Assembly: GCA_947472765.1 (NCBI GenBank)
Contig: CANJCM010000052.1
Location: 1 to 32,998 of the forward strand
Direction of reading: 5' to 3'
Origin: Opitutia bacterium
GTDB taxonomy: Bacteria > Verrucomicrobiota > Verrucomicrobiia > Opitutales > Opitutaceae
DNA length: 32,998 nucleotides
This document shows, one piece after another, positions 15,464 through 23,383 of the stretch. Position 1 is the first letter of the stretch; each line of letters opens with the position of its first letter. The notes beneath the pieces were generated by a model. The model was not told the DNA's origin. It made no database searches and saw only the letters and a program-made list of their open reading frames with translations. Both the position numbers and the translations under genes were made by a program.

Positions 15464-16447
15464 ATGAAGAAGCTGTACCAAGCGCGGGTCTACCAGGGGA
15501 CAGCAAGAAATCTGGATATCCTAGCTCGAAAACTTAGGGCCGGCGAAGTGGTCGCGGTACCGACCGAGACGGTATACGGGCTCGCGGCGAACGCCTTCGA
15601 TTCCAAGGCATGTGAGAAGATCTTCCGGGCCAAACGCCGCCCCCATCACGACCCCCTGATCGTCCATATTCACTCGTTGAAGGAGCTCAGTGGGCTCTGC
15701 CGAAGCAACGCCGCGGCTGACCGCCTGATGCGTCGATTTTGGCCCGGCCCACTTACGCTCATCCTTCCCAAGACAAGCCGCGTCCCCGATCTGGTCACAG
15801 CCGGACACGCCAGCGTGGGCGTAAGGATGCCGCAGCATGCGCTGTTTCGTCGTCTGTTGGTACGTACTGGCCTTCCGCTCGCCGCTCCGAGCGCTAATCC
15901 ATTTGGCTATATCAGCCCAACCTCCGCTGAACACGTCCGCGCGAGTTTGGGACGAAGAATCCACTACATCTTGGACGGCGGAGAATCCAGAATCGGCCTT
16001 GAATCGACGATTTTGGACATGCGCAACCCGAGGCGTCCCCGGCTGCTAAGGCCGGGCGCCGTCACTGTGTCTCAACTGGAAGCAGTGTTGAGCTGTCGGA
16101 TTCTCCAAGCTCGTCGTGCAACCGAAAGGGCGTCATCCCAACTTGCGCCCGGAATGCTAAGGCGACACTACAGCCCGCACACCCCGGTCGTTCTGCACCG
16201 GTCAATGCGACCTACGAGTGGGAAGAACCAAGCGTACGTGTTTATGTCGAGACCCACGGGACCGCACTCGAAGAATGTCTTCTGGTTCGATGCTCGCGGA
16301 TCCCTTGCCGGGGTCGCTCGCCGCTTGTTCGCGACCCTTCGCTGGCTGGACTCGCAGCGCTTCGCTACGATCCACGTCCAACTCGCAAGTGGCGGTGAAC
16401 TCGCCGGCGCGATCAACGATCGACTTGGCCGGGCCGCCGCGCGCTAG
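15464..16447 (+). CDS. tsaC: L-threonylcarbamoyladenylate synthase, Sua5 type
   Basis: Protein of 327 residues: a YrdC-type domain (about 15-205) plus a C-terminal Sua5 domain (about 225-327). The enzyme makes threonylcarbamoyl-AMP from threonine, bicarbonate and ATP, the first step of the t6A37 modification of ANN-decoding tRNAs. Visible motifs are VPTETVYGLA (32-41), FRAKRRPHHDPL (54-65), GVRMPQH, APSAN in the nucleotide pocket, and the linker LAPGMLRRHYSPHTP that closes the active site in Sua5. ATG 15464 lies five bases after the rpsR terminator, leaving no room for a promoter or a ribosome binding site in an RNA that starts downstream of the terminator; read-through or a later start may apply. 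It is convergent with the Wzc-like gene. Confidence 0.92.
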   Translation: MKKLYQARVYQGTARNLDILARKLRAGEVVAVPTETVYGLAANAFDSKACEKIFRAKRRPHHDPLIVHIHSLKELSGLCRSNAAADRLMRRFWPGPLTLILPKTSRVPDLVTAGHASVGVRMPQHALFRRLLVRTGLPLAAPSANPFGYISPTSAEHVRASLGRRIHYILDGGESRIGLESTILDMRNPRRPRLLRPGAVTVSQLEAVLSCRILQARRATERASSQLAPGMLRRHYSPHTPVVLHRSMRPTSGKNQAYVFMSRPTGPHSKNVFWFDARGSLAGVARRLFATLRWLDSQRFATIHVQLASGGELAGAINDRLGRAAAR

Positions 16448-16487
16448 TACGTAGCCCGGCGTCAACTAGGCCACCTACGGCCCTCGG

Positions 16488-18713
16488 CTAGCGCTCTTCA
16501 GTCGGCTCGGATTTCGAGGCCACGACATAGTAGTCCTTGTAGGACTTGTCGTAGTACTGCGCGTAATAATATCCGGACACCGCCACGTTGAGTCCATTCA
16601 GGACGGCCCCAAAGTTCGGCACGTTCGCCTCCAGGAGTCGCTTTGCACTGAACTGCGCCGCCTTACGTCGAACCTTGTTGAAGAAGATCGTGAAGATAGA
16701 GCCATCCACCAACGGTAGGATGATTAACGCGTCACTCACGGCTGCCAGCGGAGGCGTGTCGACAAACACCCGGTCGTATGACTTCCGCAGGTCGGAAAGC
16801 ATCAGCTCGAAGGCTTTGCTGTTCAAAACCTGCGTCGGGTTCTTAGCGCGGCCGCCAGCGGGAATAACATCTAAATTTGGCTGGATATTGCGAACTATGA
16901 CGTCGTTCAGCCCGGCCCGCCCGGCACATACATCGATTACCCCCTTGAGGTTCTCGATTTGGAACAGCTTGTGAATATTCGGCTTCCGCAGATCGCAATC
17001 CACGATAACCACCTTCTCACCATGCGCCGCAAAGGTAAGGGCGAGGTTACTGGTGCAAAACGACTTACCTTCACCAGGAACTGTGCTGGTTATCAGGATG
17101 CACTTGCTGTTCTTGCTTTCATCCTTCAGCCGCAGGCTTGAGTGCAACGTCAGAAAGGCCTCTGCCACATGCCGGTCGGAATTATTAACTACGATTTGCG
17201 CCTTCTCGTGAATCTCCATGCGCTTGATTTGGGGAATAATCCCAATAAGCGGCAGTCCGACGACTTGTTCGATGTCGAAAGAACTTTTTACCCGGTCGTC
17301 AATAAACGCGACGAAGAAGGCAAATGCCAGTCCGAGACCCAATCCACCGGCCAATCCCAACCCCAAGTTAAGAGATACATTGGGTGAGATCGGGCGATCT
17401 TCGGGCGGCGGTGCTGCAGGGTCAACGATACGTGCGTTCTGGGTCGCAATCTCACTGGACATGGAGGTCTCGGTGCGGCGCGTCGAAATCGTCGTCAGGA
17501 TCTGTTCCTGCACCCGAAAACGCCTTTCCATGTCATTATACTCAAGTGCGTCACGGTCGAGCTGGAGAGACTCATCGGTTCGTCTCTGCAGTTCCAGTCG
17601 AGCCTTCTCAAAAGTGCTCTTCGTGGCCTCATAGTCAGACTCAATTTGTGCGCAGACAAGGTCGACCGCTTTCTTAAGCTCCACTTCCGTCTGACGAAGC
17701 GAGTTTCGCGCCTCGATCATCACCGGGTGCCGTTCCCGGTATCGATTTCCCATTGTGGCCAACGTGACTTTGTGGGCCGCCATTTGCTGGGACAGTTGCC
17801 CAATCTGGGCCTGGCCAGCAATGAACGGGAGTTCCGAGAGGTCTCCGTTTCGTTCGCGCACCTCTCGTACCTGATTTCTTCTGTTCTCTGCAGCCGCCAG
17901 CGCGATTCCCGCTCGAGTGACCTCAGTATTAATCGCTTTAAGTGAATCTGTCACAATGTCGCGGCGCTGATCAAGGGCCGGCATGTTTTTCTTCTCTTTG
18001 TAATCCTGAAGTTCGCGAGCCATCTGCTCCACTCGCTTCTGCTGCTCCTCCACCGTGCTCTTGAGACCCTCCACCGCGACGGCCGACTCGACCGTCCGCA
18101 GCGTTCGGTTGTGGTCCATATACGCGTCTGCAAACAAGTTCGCCACCTTGGCTGCCACAAACCTGTCCGGGTGCGAATAAGAAATTGATACAACCAAAGT
18201 AAGACGTTGAAGCGCCACACGTCTGTTCGCCGCGAGGAATCCGGCTACGGTCGCGAGGTCTCCGCTGGCCTTATCATAAGGAGCCAAGAAGGCTGCTAGG
18301 TCGGATCCCGTAAGCCGCGACGCTACCCGCGTGATAATTGCTCCACTCTCGATAACCTTGATCTGGGTATTTATATCTTCAGCGCCGCGCATTTCGGTAT
18401 CCATAACCTGCTGCACCTGCATGACGGTTGGATCTCGCCGAAAAATCTGAACGGAAGCTGTCGCTTGATATATTTTGGGTGCACTCAGCGTGTACACCAA
18501 GGCGCTGGAAAAAACCACGAGAAAGACCACGACGATATACCAAACCCTCTCGCGCAGAATCAGAAGGTAATCCTGGATTGTTCGGTGCCCGGAACTACCT
18601 GAGCTTTCGCCGTATCCATACCCGGCGGCAGAGTAGCCGCCGTAGCCCCCCGCGCCATAGCCATAGCCGTACCCACCACCTTCGTTAGCCTTCTTGCCAG
18701 GTTCCGTTGACAT
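16488..18713 (-). CDS. Wzc-like polysaccharide co-polymerase / tyrosine autokinase
   Basis: Inner-membrane protein of 741 residues: chain-length-determinant (Wzz) domain with helices at about 57-77 and 450-475, a long periplasmic coiled-coil segment (about 190-400), and a cytoplasmic BY-kinase domain with Walker A VPGEGKSF (Gly547 region), Walker A' VVIVDCDLRKPN and Walker B VFVDTPP. The C-terminus holds eight tyrosines in 15 residues (715-729), the autophosphorylation cluster. Unusual is a Gly/Tyr-rich N-terminus before the first helix (residues 12-36, six GYG-type repeats). I chose ATG 18713 (MSTEPGKK), 16 bases after the export gene; ATG 18752 would overlap it. It controls chain length and export of an exopolysaccharide together with the Wza-like protein. 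Confidence 0.94.
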   Translation of the reverse strand: MSTEPGKKANEGGGYGYGYGAGGYGGYSAAGYGYGESSGSSGHRTIQDYLLILRERVWYIVVVFLVVFSSALVYTLSAPKIYQATASVQIFRRDPTVMQVQQVMDTEMRGAEDINTQIKVIESGAIITRVASRLTGSDLAAFLAPYDKASGDLATVAGFLAANRRVALQRLTLVVSISYSHPDRFVAAKVANLFADAYMDHNRTLRTVESAVAVEGLKSTVEEQQKRVEQMARELQDYKEKKNMPALDQRRDIVTDSLKAINTEVTRAGIALAAAENRRNQVREVRERNGDLSELPFIAGQAQIGQLSQQMAAHKVTLATMGNRYRERHPVMIEARNSLRQTEVELKKAVDLVCAQIESDYEATKSTFEKARLELQRRTDESLQLDRDALEYNDMERRFRVQEQILTTISTRRTETSMSSEIATQNARIVDPAAPPPEDRPISPNVSLNLGLGLAGGLGLGLAFAFFVAFIDDRVKSSFDIEQVVGLPLIGIIPQIKRMEIHEKAQIVVNNSDRHVAEAFLTLHSSLRLKDESKNSKCILITSTVPGEGKSFCTSNLALTFAAHGEKVVIVDCDLRKPNIHKLFQIENLKGVIDVCAGRAGLNDVIVRNIQPNLDVIPAGGRAKNPTQVLNSKAFELMLSDLRKSYDRVFVDTPPLAAVSDALIILPLVDGSIFTIFFNKVRRKAAQFSAKRLLEANVPNFGAVLNGLNVAVSGYYYAQYYDKSYKDYYVVASKSEPTEER

Positions 18714-18729
18714 CGTCCGGGAAATTAAA

Positions 18730-19374
18730 TCAGAGGATTCTCTCACCAACATTGATTATATCGTCCGGCAGCAGAGGGACGTCCTCACCAGTACCGCGCT
18801 TCAGAAGATCGTCGGCGTTAATTGAGGAGGTTTCGGTACGGCCATCCGGCCCGGTACGCGTCAATATGACTTTCTTGTTATCAGCGAGCCGGCTAAAGCC
18901 ACCAGCACGGGAGATCGCGCCCAAAAGAGTTAACCCCTCTTCGGCGGGGAACACTACCACCCCAGGCGAATTTACTGCCCCAAATACTTTTACAAATCGT
19001 TTCCAGTATTCGATTACAAAAACGTTTACCTGAGGATTAACGAGAAAATCTTTATCGTAAGCGTTTCGAATCTCTTCCTCGGCCTGCCGGACAGTCTTGC
19101 CCTTGAGATCCACGATGCCGATCAGCGGCAATGCCACAGTGAGTTCCTGCGATACTCGGACCTCCCGATTCAAATCCTCCTCCCGGAGTATCTGGACTCT
19201 TATGAGATCCTGAGGCTGGAGAATATAACCAATTTTTCGCCCTTCAGCCCTCGGGGCTTCTTCCGACGCCGCCGCAACTTCCTTCCCCTCGGTAGCTGCG
19301 AACAGCGGAATGAAAGGCAAGTTGATGGCTAATAGAAAACAGGCGTGTGAGAGAAGCGACATCCGTAGATTCAT
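18730..19374 (-). CDS. Wza-like polysaccharide export protein (SLBB)
   Basis: Protein of 214 residues from ATG 19374; ATG 19362 is also possible. A signal sequence covers about residues 1-27 (LLAINLPFIPLFAA). The polysaccharide export domain follows (GYILQPQDLIRVQI at about 48-61, then LPLIGIVDLKGKT), and one SLBB domain (VFGAVNSPGVVVF, LTLLGAISRAGGFS) ends the protein. E. coli Wza is longer with several SLBB-type domains and a C-terminal outer-membrane helix; this short form lacks that helix and probably relies on a partner in the outer membrane, perhaps the barrel protein encoded just upstream. The gene lies between the barrel and the Wzc-like kinase. Confidence 0.92.
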   Translation of the reverse strand: MNLRMSLLSHACFLLAINLPFIPLFAATEGKEVAAASEEAPRAEGRKIGYILQPQDLIRVQILREEDLNREVRVSQELTVALPLIGIVDLKGKTVRQAEEEIRNAYDKDFLVNPQVNVFVIEYWKRFVKVFGAVNSPGVVVFPAEEGLTLLGAISRAGGFSRLADNKKVILTRTGPDGRTETSSINADDLLKRGTGEDVPLLPDDIINVGERIL

Positions 19375-19443
19375 TAAAACAAAAGGCAGAAGAAGACCCA
19401 CAGTCTCCTTCCGCCATGAGATGGTCAAGCCGACCCTACGCTA

Positions 19444-20544
19444 TCAATAGCGAAGATTTGCAGAAACGCTGAAAACGTTGTTGCTGAACTCACTCGTTGA
19501 TAACACGGATACGTAGTTCCGATAGACATAGGCCCCTACGATTCGAACACTCTCATTTACGATGTAAGCCGCGCCCAAGCTGGCTTCCCAGTAGTCATCA
19601 GTACGGGTACCGTAATTGGTCGCCCGGTAATTCAGCCCGCCGTTGACGGACCACTCTTCCGTCAACTTGGTGTTCAGAGAAGAATTCAGGCTGAAGTTCT
19701 TTTGCTGCTGCCCTTGGGGAGTCGTGCCGAAGTCGTTGGAGGCGCCGAACTGGAGACTGGTCTTCGGCGTAAGTTCGTAGGACAAACTCGCATCGAGTCC
19801 CAGCATGTTCTTGCTCCCGCCGGGCGAGAGTTCCCGGGTGCCGAGACCGACGGAGAAATTGCCCGTGAGCTTCGGCGAAAATTCGCCGCGGGCGCCAACG
19901 TTGAAAAAATGGTCGACAGAATCAGGCCCGATATCGACTTGGTAGTCCTTGAACCGATAGCCCGCACTCAAGTCGAGCTTCGGGGTAACTTCGTAATAAA
20001 AATTCACCGGAATCGTCAAACTGTCGGAGTCCGTGTAGCCCGCCCGCTTGTAATTCTGGTGATCGAAATTTACCGCAGCACCGATCGACGTTTTCTGCGA
20101 AATTTCTACCTCGGCGTTACCGCCCGTCGCGAAAGCATCGCGCCGGGTCAAACCCCGGATATCAGGGGCATTTTGGTTCAGTTCGTTGAAGCTAAGATTG
20201 AACCCGGCCTTCAATTTTCCGTCATCAAAGCGCGAGCTAAAATTCGAGGAAAACAGAGCAGTGTTCAAATTCGAATTATCCGAGTAGTTCGAGAATGCGA
20301 CACCCGTCGTCAACGAGCCCTGAAGCTGCGATCCCTTTCCGAAAGTGAGGTCCAGCCCGGGAGTTAAATCGAAAATAACGTCGTCGGTCCCGCTCTGGTC
20401 GAGAAACACGTTGTCGTCAGCACGGACCCCGACCGCTCCGGTCAAGAACAGCTCTGCGCCGTCGCCAACTGCCAAGAATGGTGCCGCGCGGCCCACTGAA
20501 AATGTAGACGCGGCGATTAACGCGATTCGAAGGAAATTCTTCAT
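19444..20544 (-). CDS. Outer-membrane beta-barrel protein of the exopolysaccharide locus
   Basis: Protein of 366 residues from ATG 20544, chosen because it gives a signal peptide (MKNFLRIALIAASTFSVGRAAP). The remainder is built of alternating beta strands with regularly spaced aromatic and charged residues and ends in ANLRY, a C-terminal aromatic typical of barrels inserted by the Bam machinery. Motifs such as RADDNVFLD near the N-terminus and repeated LDLSAGYRFKDY-like strands fit the BBP2/DUF560-like barrels found in exosortase-type or other exopolysaccharide loci. It heads a three-gene operon with the Wza-like and Wzc-like genes and may form the outer-membrane exit. A 200-base leader separates it from hisC. 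Confidence 0.85.
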   Translation of the reverse strand: MKNFLRIALIAASTFSVGRAAPFLAVGDGAELFLTGAVGVRADDNVFLDQSGTDDVIFDLTPGLDLTFGKGSQLQGSLTTGVAFSNYSDNSNLNTALFSSNFSSRFDDGKLKAGFNLSFNELNQNAPDIRGLTRRDAFATGGNAEVEISQKTSIGAAVNFDHQNYKRAGYTDSDSLTIPVNFYYEVTPKLDLSAGYRFKDYQVDIGPDSVDHFFNVGARGEFSPKLTGNFSVGLGTRELSPGGSKNMLGLDASLSYELTPKTSLQFGASNDFGTTPQGQQQKNFSLNSSLNTKLTEEWSVNGGLNYRATNYGTRTDDYWEASLGAAYIVNESVRIVGAYVYRNYVSVLSTSEFSNNVFSVSANLRY

Positions 20545-20622
20545 GAGCAGTAGTCGTTCTTTTGTAGCAAAAATGTGGTATAAGGACACGTCCGAAAGGC
20601 AGATGACGCTTAATCGGAGCGC

Positions 20623-20646
20623 CGGTTTCCGAGAAACCGCTTTTTT
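20623..20646 (+). terminator. Terminator-like hairpin read on the plus strand in the exopolysaccharide leader
   Basis: CGGTTTC and GAAACCG form perfect 7-bp arms around CGA, followed by C and six T on the plus strand (20641-20646). No plus-strand gene lies upstream of it in the window; it sits 79 bases upstream of the minus-strand barrel gene. On the minus strand it would be a hairpin preceded by A6 and would not terminate. It may end an antisense RNA or serve as an operator or RNA structure. Confidence 0.5.
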
Positions 20647-20745
20647 GACCAATGGGCACAAAAGTGCGCCAAAGGCTAGTTGCAGCCAATCAGCATCACG
20701 TACCGGCGCGCAAGGATTAATTTTACGTCCATTTCCCATTTTCTC

Positions 20746-21846
20746 CTATGTACGTTGTAGCACTAATTCTGCCATCGCATCAATAATCCTCGAATTTTGG
20801 TCATGCGTCCCGACCGTAATCCGCAACCACTCCGGCAAGCCATACGATGCTACCGGCCTCACGATGAGGCCACGCTTCTGGAGGGCCTCAAATATCTTGG
20901 CGCCGTCACCGACCCGGACGAGCAGAAAGTTCGCGCAACTCGGCACCGTTTCCAAACCGAGTCGCTGGAACCCCGTGGCGAGCTGAACCAGCCCGGACTT
21001 GGTCTCTCGTACGCACTTCGCGGCAAATTCGAGATCATCCAAGGCTGCGAGAGCGGCTGCCTGAGCAATCGCATTTACATTAAACGGCTGCCTAACACGA
21101 TTTAAGAGCGCACAAAGTTCTTCGGAGCCGTAGCCGTAGCCGACCCGGAGTGACGCCAAACCGTACACTTTCGAAAAGGTCCTTAAACACAGAATGTTGC
21201 GACCTGCTTGAATGAGCGGGCGCATATCCGGAGCGTGCTCGACATACTCCGCGTAAGCTTCGTCTAAAACTAGAACAACATGACTGGGCAGCCTGCGGGC
21301 AAAGCCTAGAATCTCTTCCGCAGAGTTGGTCGTGCCGGTGGGGTTATTCGGGCTGCAAACGTAGACAAGTTTGGTCCGCGAGTTCACAGCCGCCGCCATC
21401 GCGTCCAAATCATGCCGCCAGTCGCGAAGGGGCACTTCGACTGCCTTGGCGCCGAAGAGCAAGGTAACCAGCTTATAAACGACGAATGCTGGTGAGCCCA
21501 TCACCACTTCGTCGCCCGCGCCGAGGAAGGCATGCCCCAAGAGTTCGATGACCTCATTCGAACCGTTACCGACGATGAACTGAGAGGGCTGGAGTCCCCA
21601 ACGCTCTCCCAATTTCTGGCGCAACGCATAGCAGCCCCCATCCGGGTAGAGTTCCCCCCGCTCTAATGCCAGCTTCGCTGCGGCGAGAGCCTTGGGGGAG
21701 GGCCCAAAAGGGTTCTCATTTGAAGCCAACTTAATGATCGAGTTGGGATCCAAACCCAATTCCCGAGCGACGTACTCGATCGGTTTGCCCGGTTCGTAAA
21801 CTGGCTGGGACAAAACTGCGGGTTTAGCCAGGGCGCTCAAATTCAT
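20746..21846 (-). CDS. hisC: Histidinol-phosphate aminotransferase
   Basis: PLP-dependent fold-type I aminotransferase of 366 residues that converts imidazole-acetol phosphate and glutamate to histidinol phosphate. Motifs: KLASNENPFGPSP (39-51), SPNNPTGT (165-172), LDEAYAEY (194-201) and the PLP lysine K226 in RTFSKVYGLASLRVGYG. Length and motifs are standard for HisC. ATG 21846 is chosen over a GTG at 21867. The gene is not beside other his genes; the exopolysaccharide operon follows 200 bases downstream on the same strand. Confidence 0.93.
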   Translation of the reverse strand: MNLSALAKPAVLSQPVYEPGKPIEYVARELGLDPNSIIKLASNENPFGPSPKALAAAKLALERGELYPDGGCYALRQKLGERWGLQPSQFIVGNGSNEVIELLGHAFLGAGDEVVMGSPAFVVYKLVTLLFGAKAVEVPLRDWRHDLDAMAAAVNSRTKLVYVCSPNNPTGTTNSAEEILGFARRLPSHVVLVLDEAYAEYVEHAPDMRPLIQAGRNILCLRTFSKVYGLASLRVGYGYGSEELCALLNRVRQPFNVNAIAQAAALAALDDLEFAAKCVRETKSGLVQLATGFQRLGLETVPSCANFLLVRVGDGAKIFEALQKRGLIVRPVASYGLPEWLRITVGTHDQNSRIIDAMAELVLQRT

Positions 21847-21922
21847 CGGATGAAACGAAGCGAACACGGTTGCCCGCCATCCGAAAGCACGAAATTGAGG
21901 TGCTCGATTTAGCGTTCAGGCT

Positions 21923-22525
21923 TCAGCGCGCCTGGCGTTTTCGACTTGGAACCCGCACCCACTTCATTCCCGCAGCCTCCGCGGCCCGCATTCCGGGCTC
22001 CGCATCCTCGAAAACGAGGCAGTTGGACGGCGTCACTTCCATGCGTTTGGCCGCGAGAAGGAACATCTCCGGCGAAGGCTTACCATGCGTCACATCCTCA
22101 GGTGTAATGACCACCGAAAAGAGCGGGGCCAAGCCGGCCAATTGGAGGGACCGATGGACGATATCCCTCGGTCCACCTGAAGCGATGGCCACCGGATGGG
22201 TTCGTGCCACGCGGCGGGCAATTTCAACAACAGGTTCGATCAGCGGCGCGTCGTGCTGAATCTCACGAAACAGTGCTTCCTTGTGGTCGAACACTTCGTG
22301 CGGGTTGACCACGAGTCCGTAATGCTCCGCGATCAGTTCGGCGACGCGACGGGTTGGCACACCTCCGAGTGAATAGAAGAGTTCCTCGTCCAAGGGCACC
22401 GTCAGGCCGACGCGACGCATGGCTTGGTCCCAAGCTCGATAATGCAGCGGCATGGTGTCCACCAAGGTACCGTCCAAGTCGAATATGTAGCCGCTGAAGT
22501 CGCCTTCGGGTATCTCTAAAATCAT
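21923..22525 (-). CDS. HAD-superfamily phosphatase, beta-phosphoglucomutase-like
   Basis: Protein of 200 residues with all HAD motifs: nucleophile D16 and acid/base D18 in FDLDGTLVDT, motif II VAIASGG, lysine in HGKPSPEMFLLAAKRM and the acidic motif VFEDAEPGMRAAEAAGM. The cap with MPLHYRAWDQAM and LGGVPTRRVAEL resembles beta-phosphoglucomutase or fructose-1-phosphatase (YqaB) types. The substrate is probably a sugar phosphate but cannot be fixed from sequence alone. It lies 76 bases before hisC on the same strand and is divergent from the aquaporin gene. Confidence 0.9.
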   Translation of the reverse strand: MILEIPEGDFSGYIFDLDGTLVDTMPLHYRAWDQAMRRVGLTVPLDEELFYSLGGVPTRRVAELIAEHYGLVVNPHEVFDHKEALFREIQHDAPLIEPVVEIARRVARTHPVAIASGGPRDIVHRSLQLAGLAPLFSVVITPEDVTHGKPSPEMFLLAAKRMEVTPSNCLVFEDAEPGMRAAEAAGMKWVRVPSRKRQAR

Positions 22526-22679
22526 ACGAGGCGCCGAAACTGGCGCGGAGAAACCTCATGGCAATCGAATCTCCGAATCGATGCCCTACCGAATCGAAGC
22601 CGAAGCAACCGTGGAAATCGTAGTCTTCCACCGGGGCGGTAATCCTCCAGCATGAGCCGGCCAGTCTCCTGCCTTCGAA

Positions 22680-23309
22680 ATGAAAAAATACCTCGTCGAA
22701 TTCATCGGCACCTTCTTTCTCGTTTTCACCGTGGGTTGCACGGTGGTCGCTCCAGGTGCCGGCGCGCTCGCACCGCTGGCGATTGGAGCGTGCCTCACGG
22801 TCATGATATTTTCCGGTGGCCATATCTCAGGCGGACACTTCAACCCCGCCATTTCGCTTGCCGTCTGGATTCGCGGCAAGTGCCCCACGGGCGATCTCAT
22901 TCCCTACTGGCTGGTCCAAGTCATCGGCGCAGTTCTCGCCGCGTGGATGGTACACTTCTTTAAGCCCGCTTCGCTCGATCCGGCCGGGGGATTTCCGATT
23001 GGCGTAAAAGCCGCCCTGTTGGCCGAGTTTCTTTTCACCTTCGCCTTGGCTTGGGTCTTCCTCAACACGGGCACCGCCAAAGGCACGGCGGGTAATTCAT
23101 TTTATGGCCTGGCAATCGGCATGACGGTGGCGACCGGCGGATACGCCGTGGGCGGGGTTTCGGGGGGCGCCTTCAACCCGGCGGTCGCGATCGCTGCGAT
23201 CCTCATGGAACTCCAGACGTGGTCGAATCTCTGGGTCTTCCTCGTCGCCAACTTTGGCGGAGCCGCTTTGGCCGCGATTACCTATCGAGTGGTCAACGGA
23301 GGGGATTGA
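22680..23309 (+). CDS. Aquaporin/MIP-family channel with altered selectivity filter
   Basis: Inner-membrane channel of 209 residues with six membrane helices and the two half-helices of the MIP fold: the first NPA at 55-57 (GGHFNPAISL) and the second at 166-168 (GGAFNPAVAI). The residue after the second NPA is Val169, where water and glycerol channels nearly always carry the Arg of the aromatic/arginine filter. His50-type residues flank the first NPA (SGGHISGGHF). The protein is shorter than AqpZ or GlpF, with minimal termini. It stands alone, divergent from the HAD gene; substrate may differ from water or glycerol. Confidence 0.92.
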   Translation: MKKYLVEFIGTFFLVFTVGCTVVAPGAGALAPLAIGACLTVMIFSGGHISGGHFNPAISLAVWIRGKCPTGDLIPYWLVQVIGAVLAAWMVHFFKPASLDPAGGFPIGVKAALLAEFLFTFALAWVFLNTGTAKGTAGNSFYGLAIGMTVATGGYAVGGVSGGAFNPAVAIAAILMELQTWSNLWVFLVANFGGAALAAITYRVVNGGD

Positions 23310-23383
23310 GCGGCCAAACCGCTTTCAGTCTTTTTTGGCGGAGAGCGATTTCCCCTTGGCGATGAAACCGGGACCGGAGCAAG

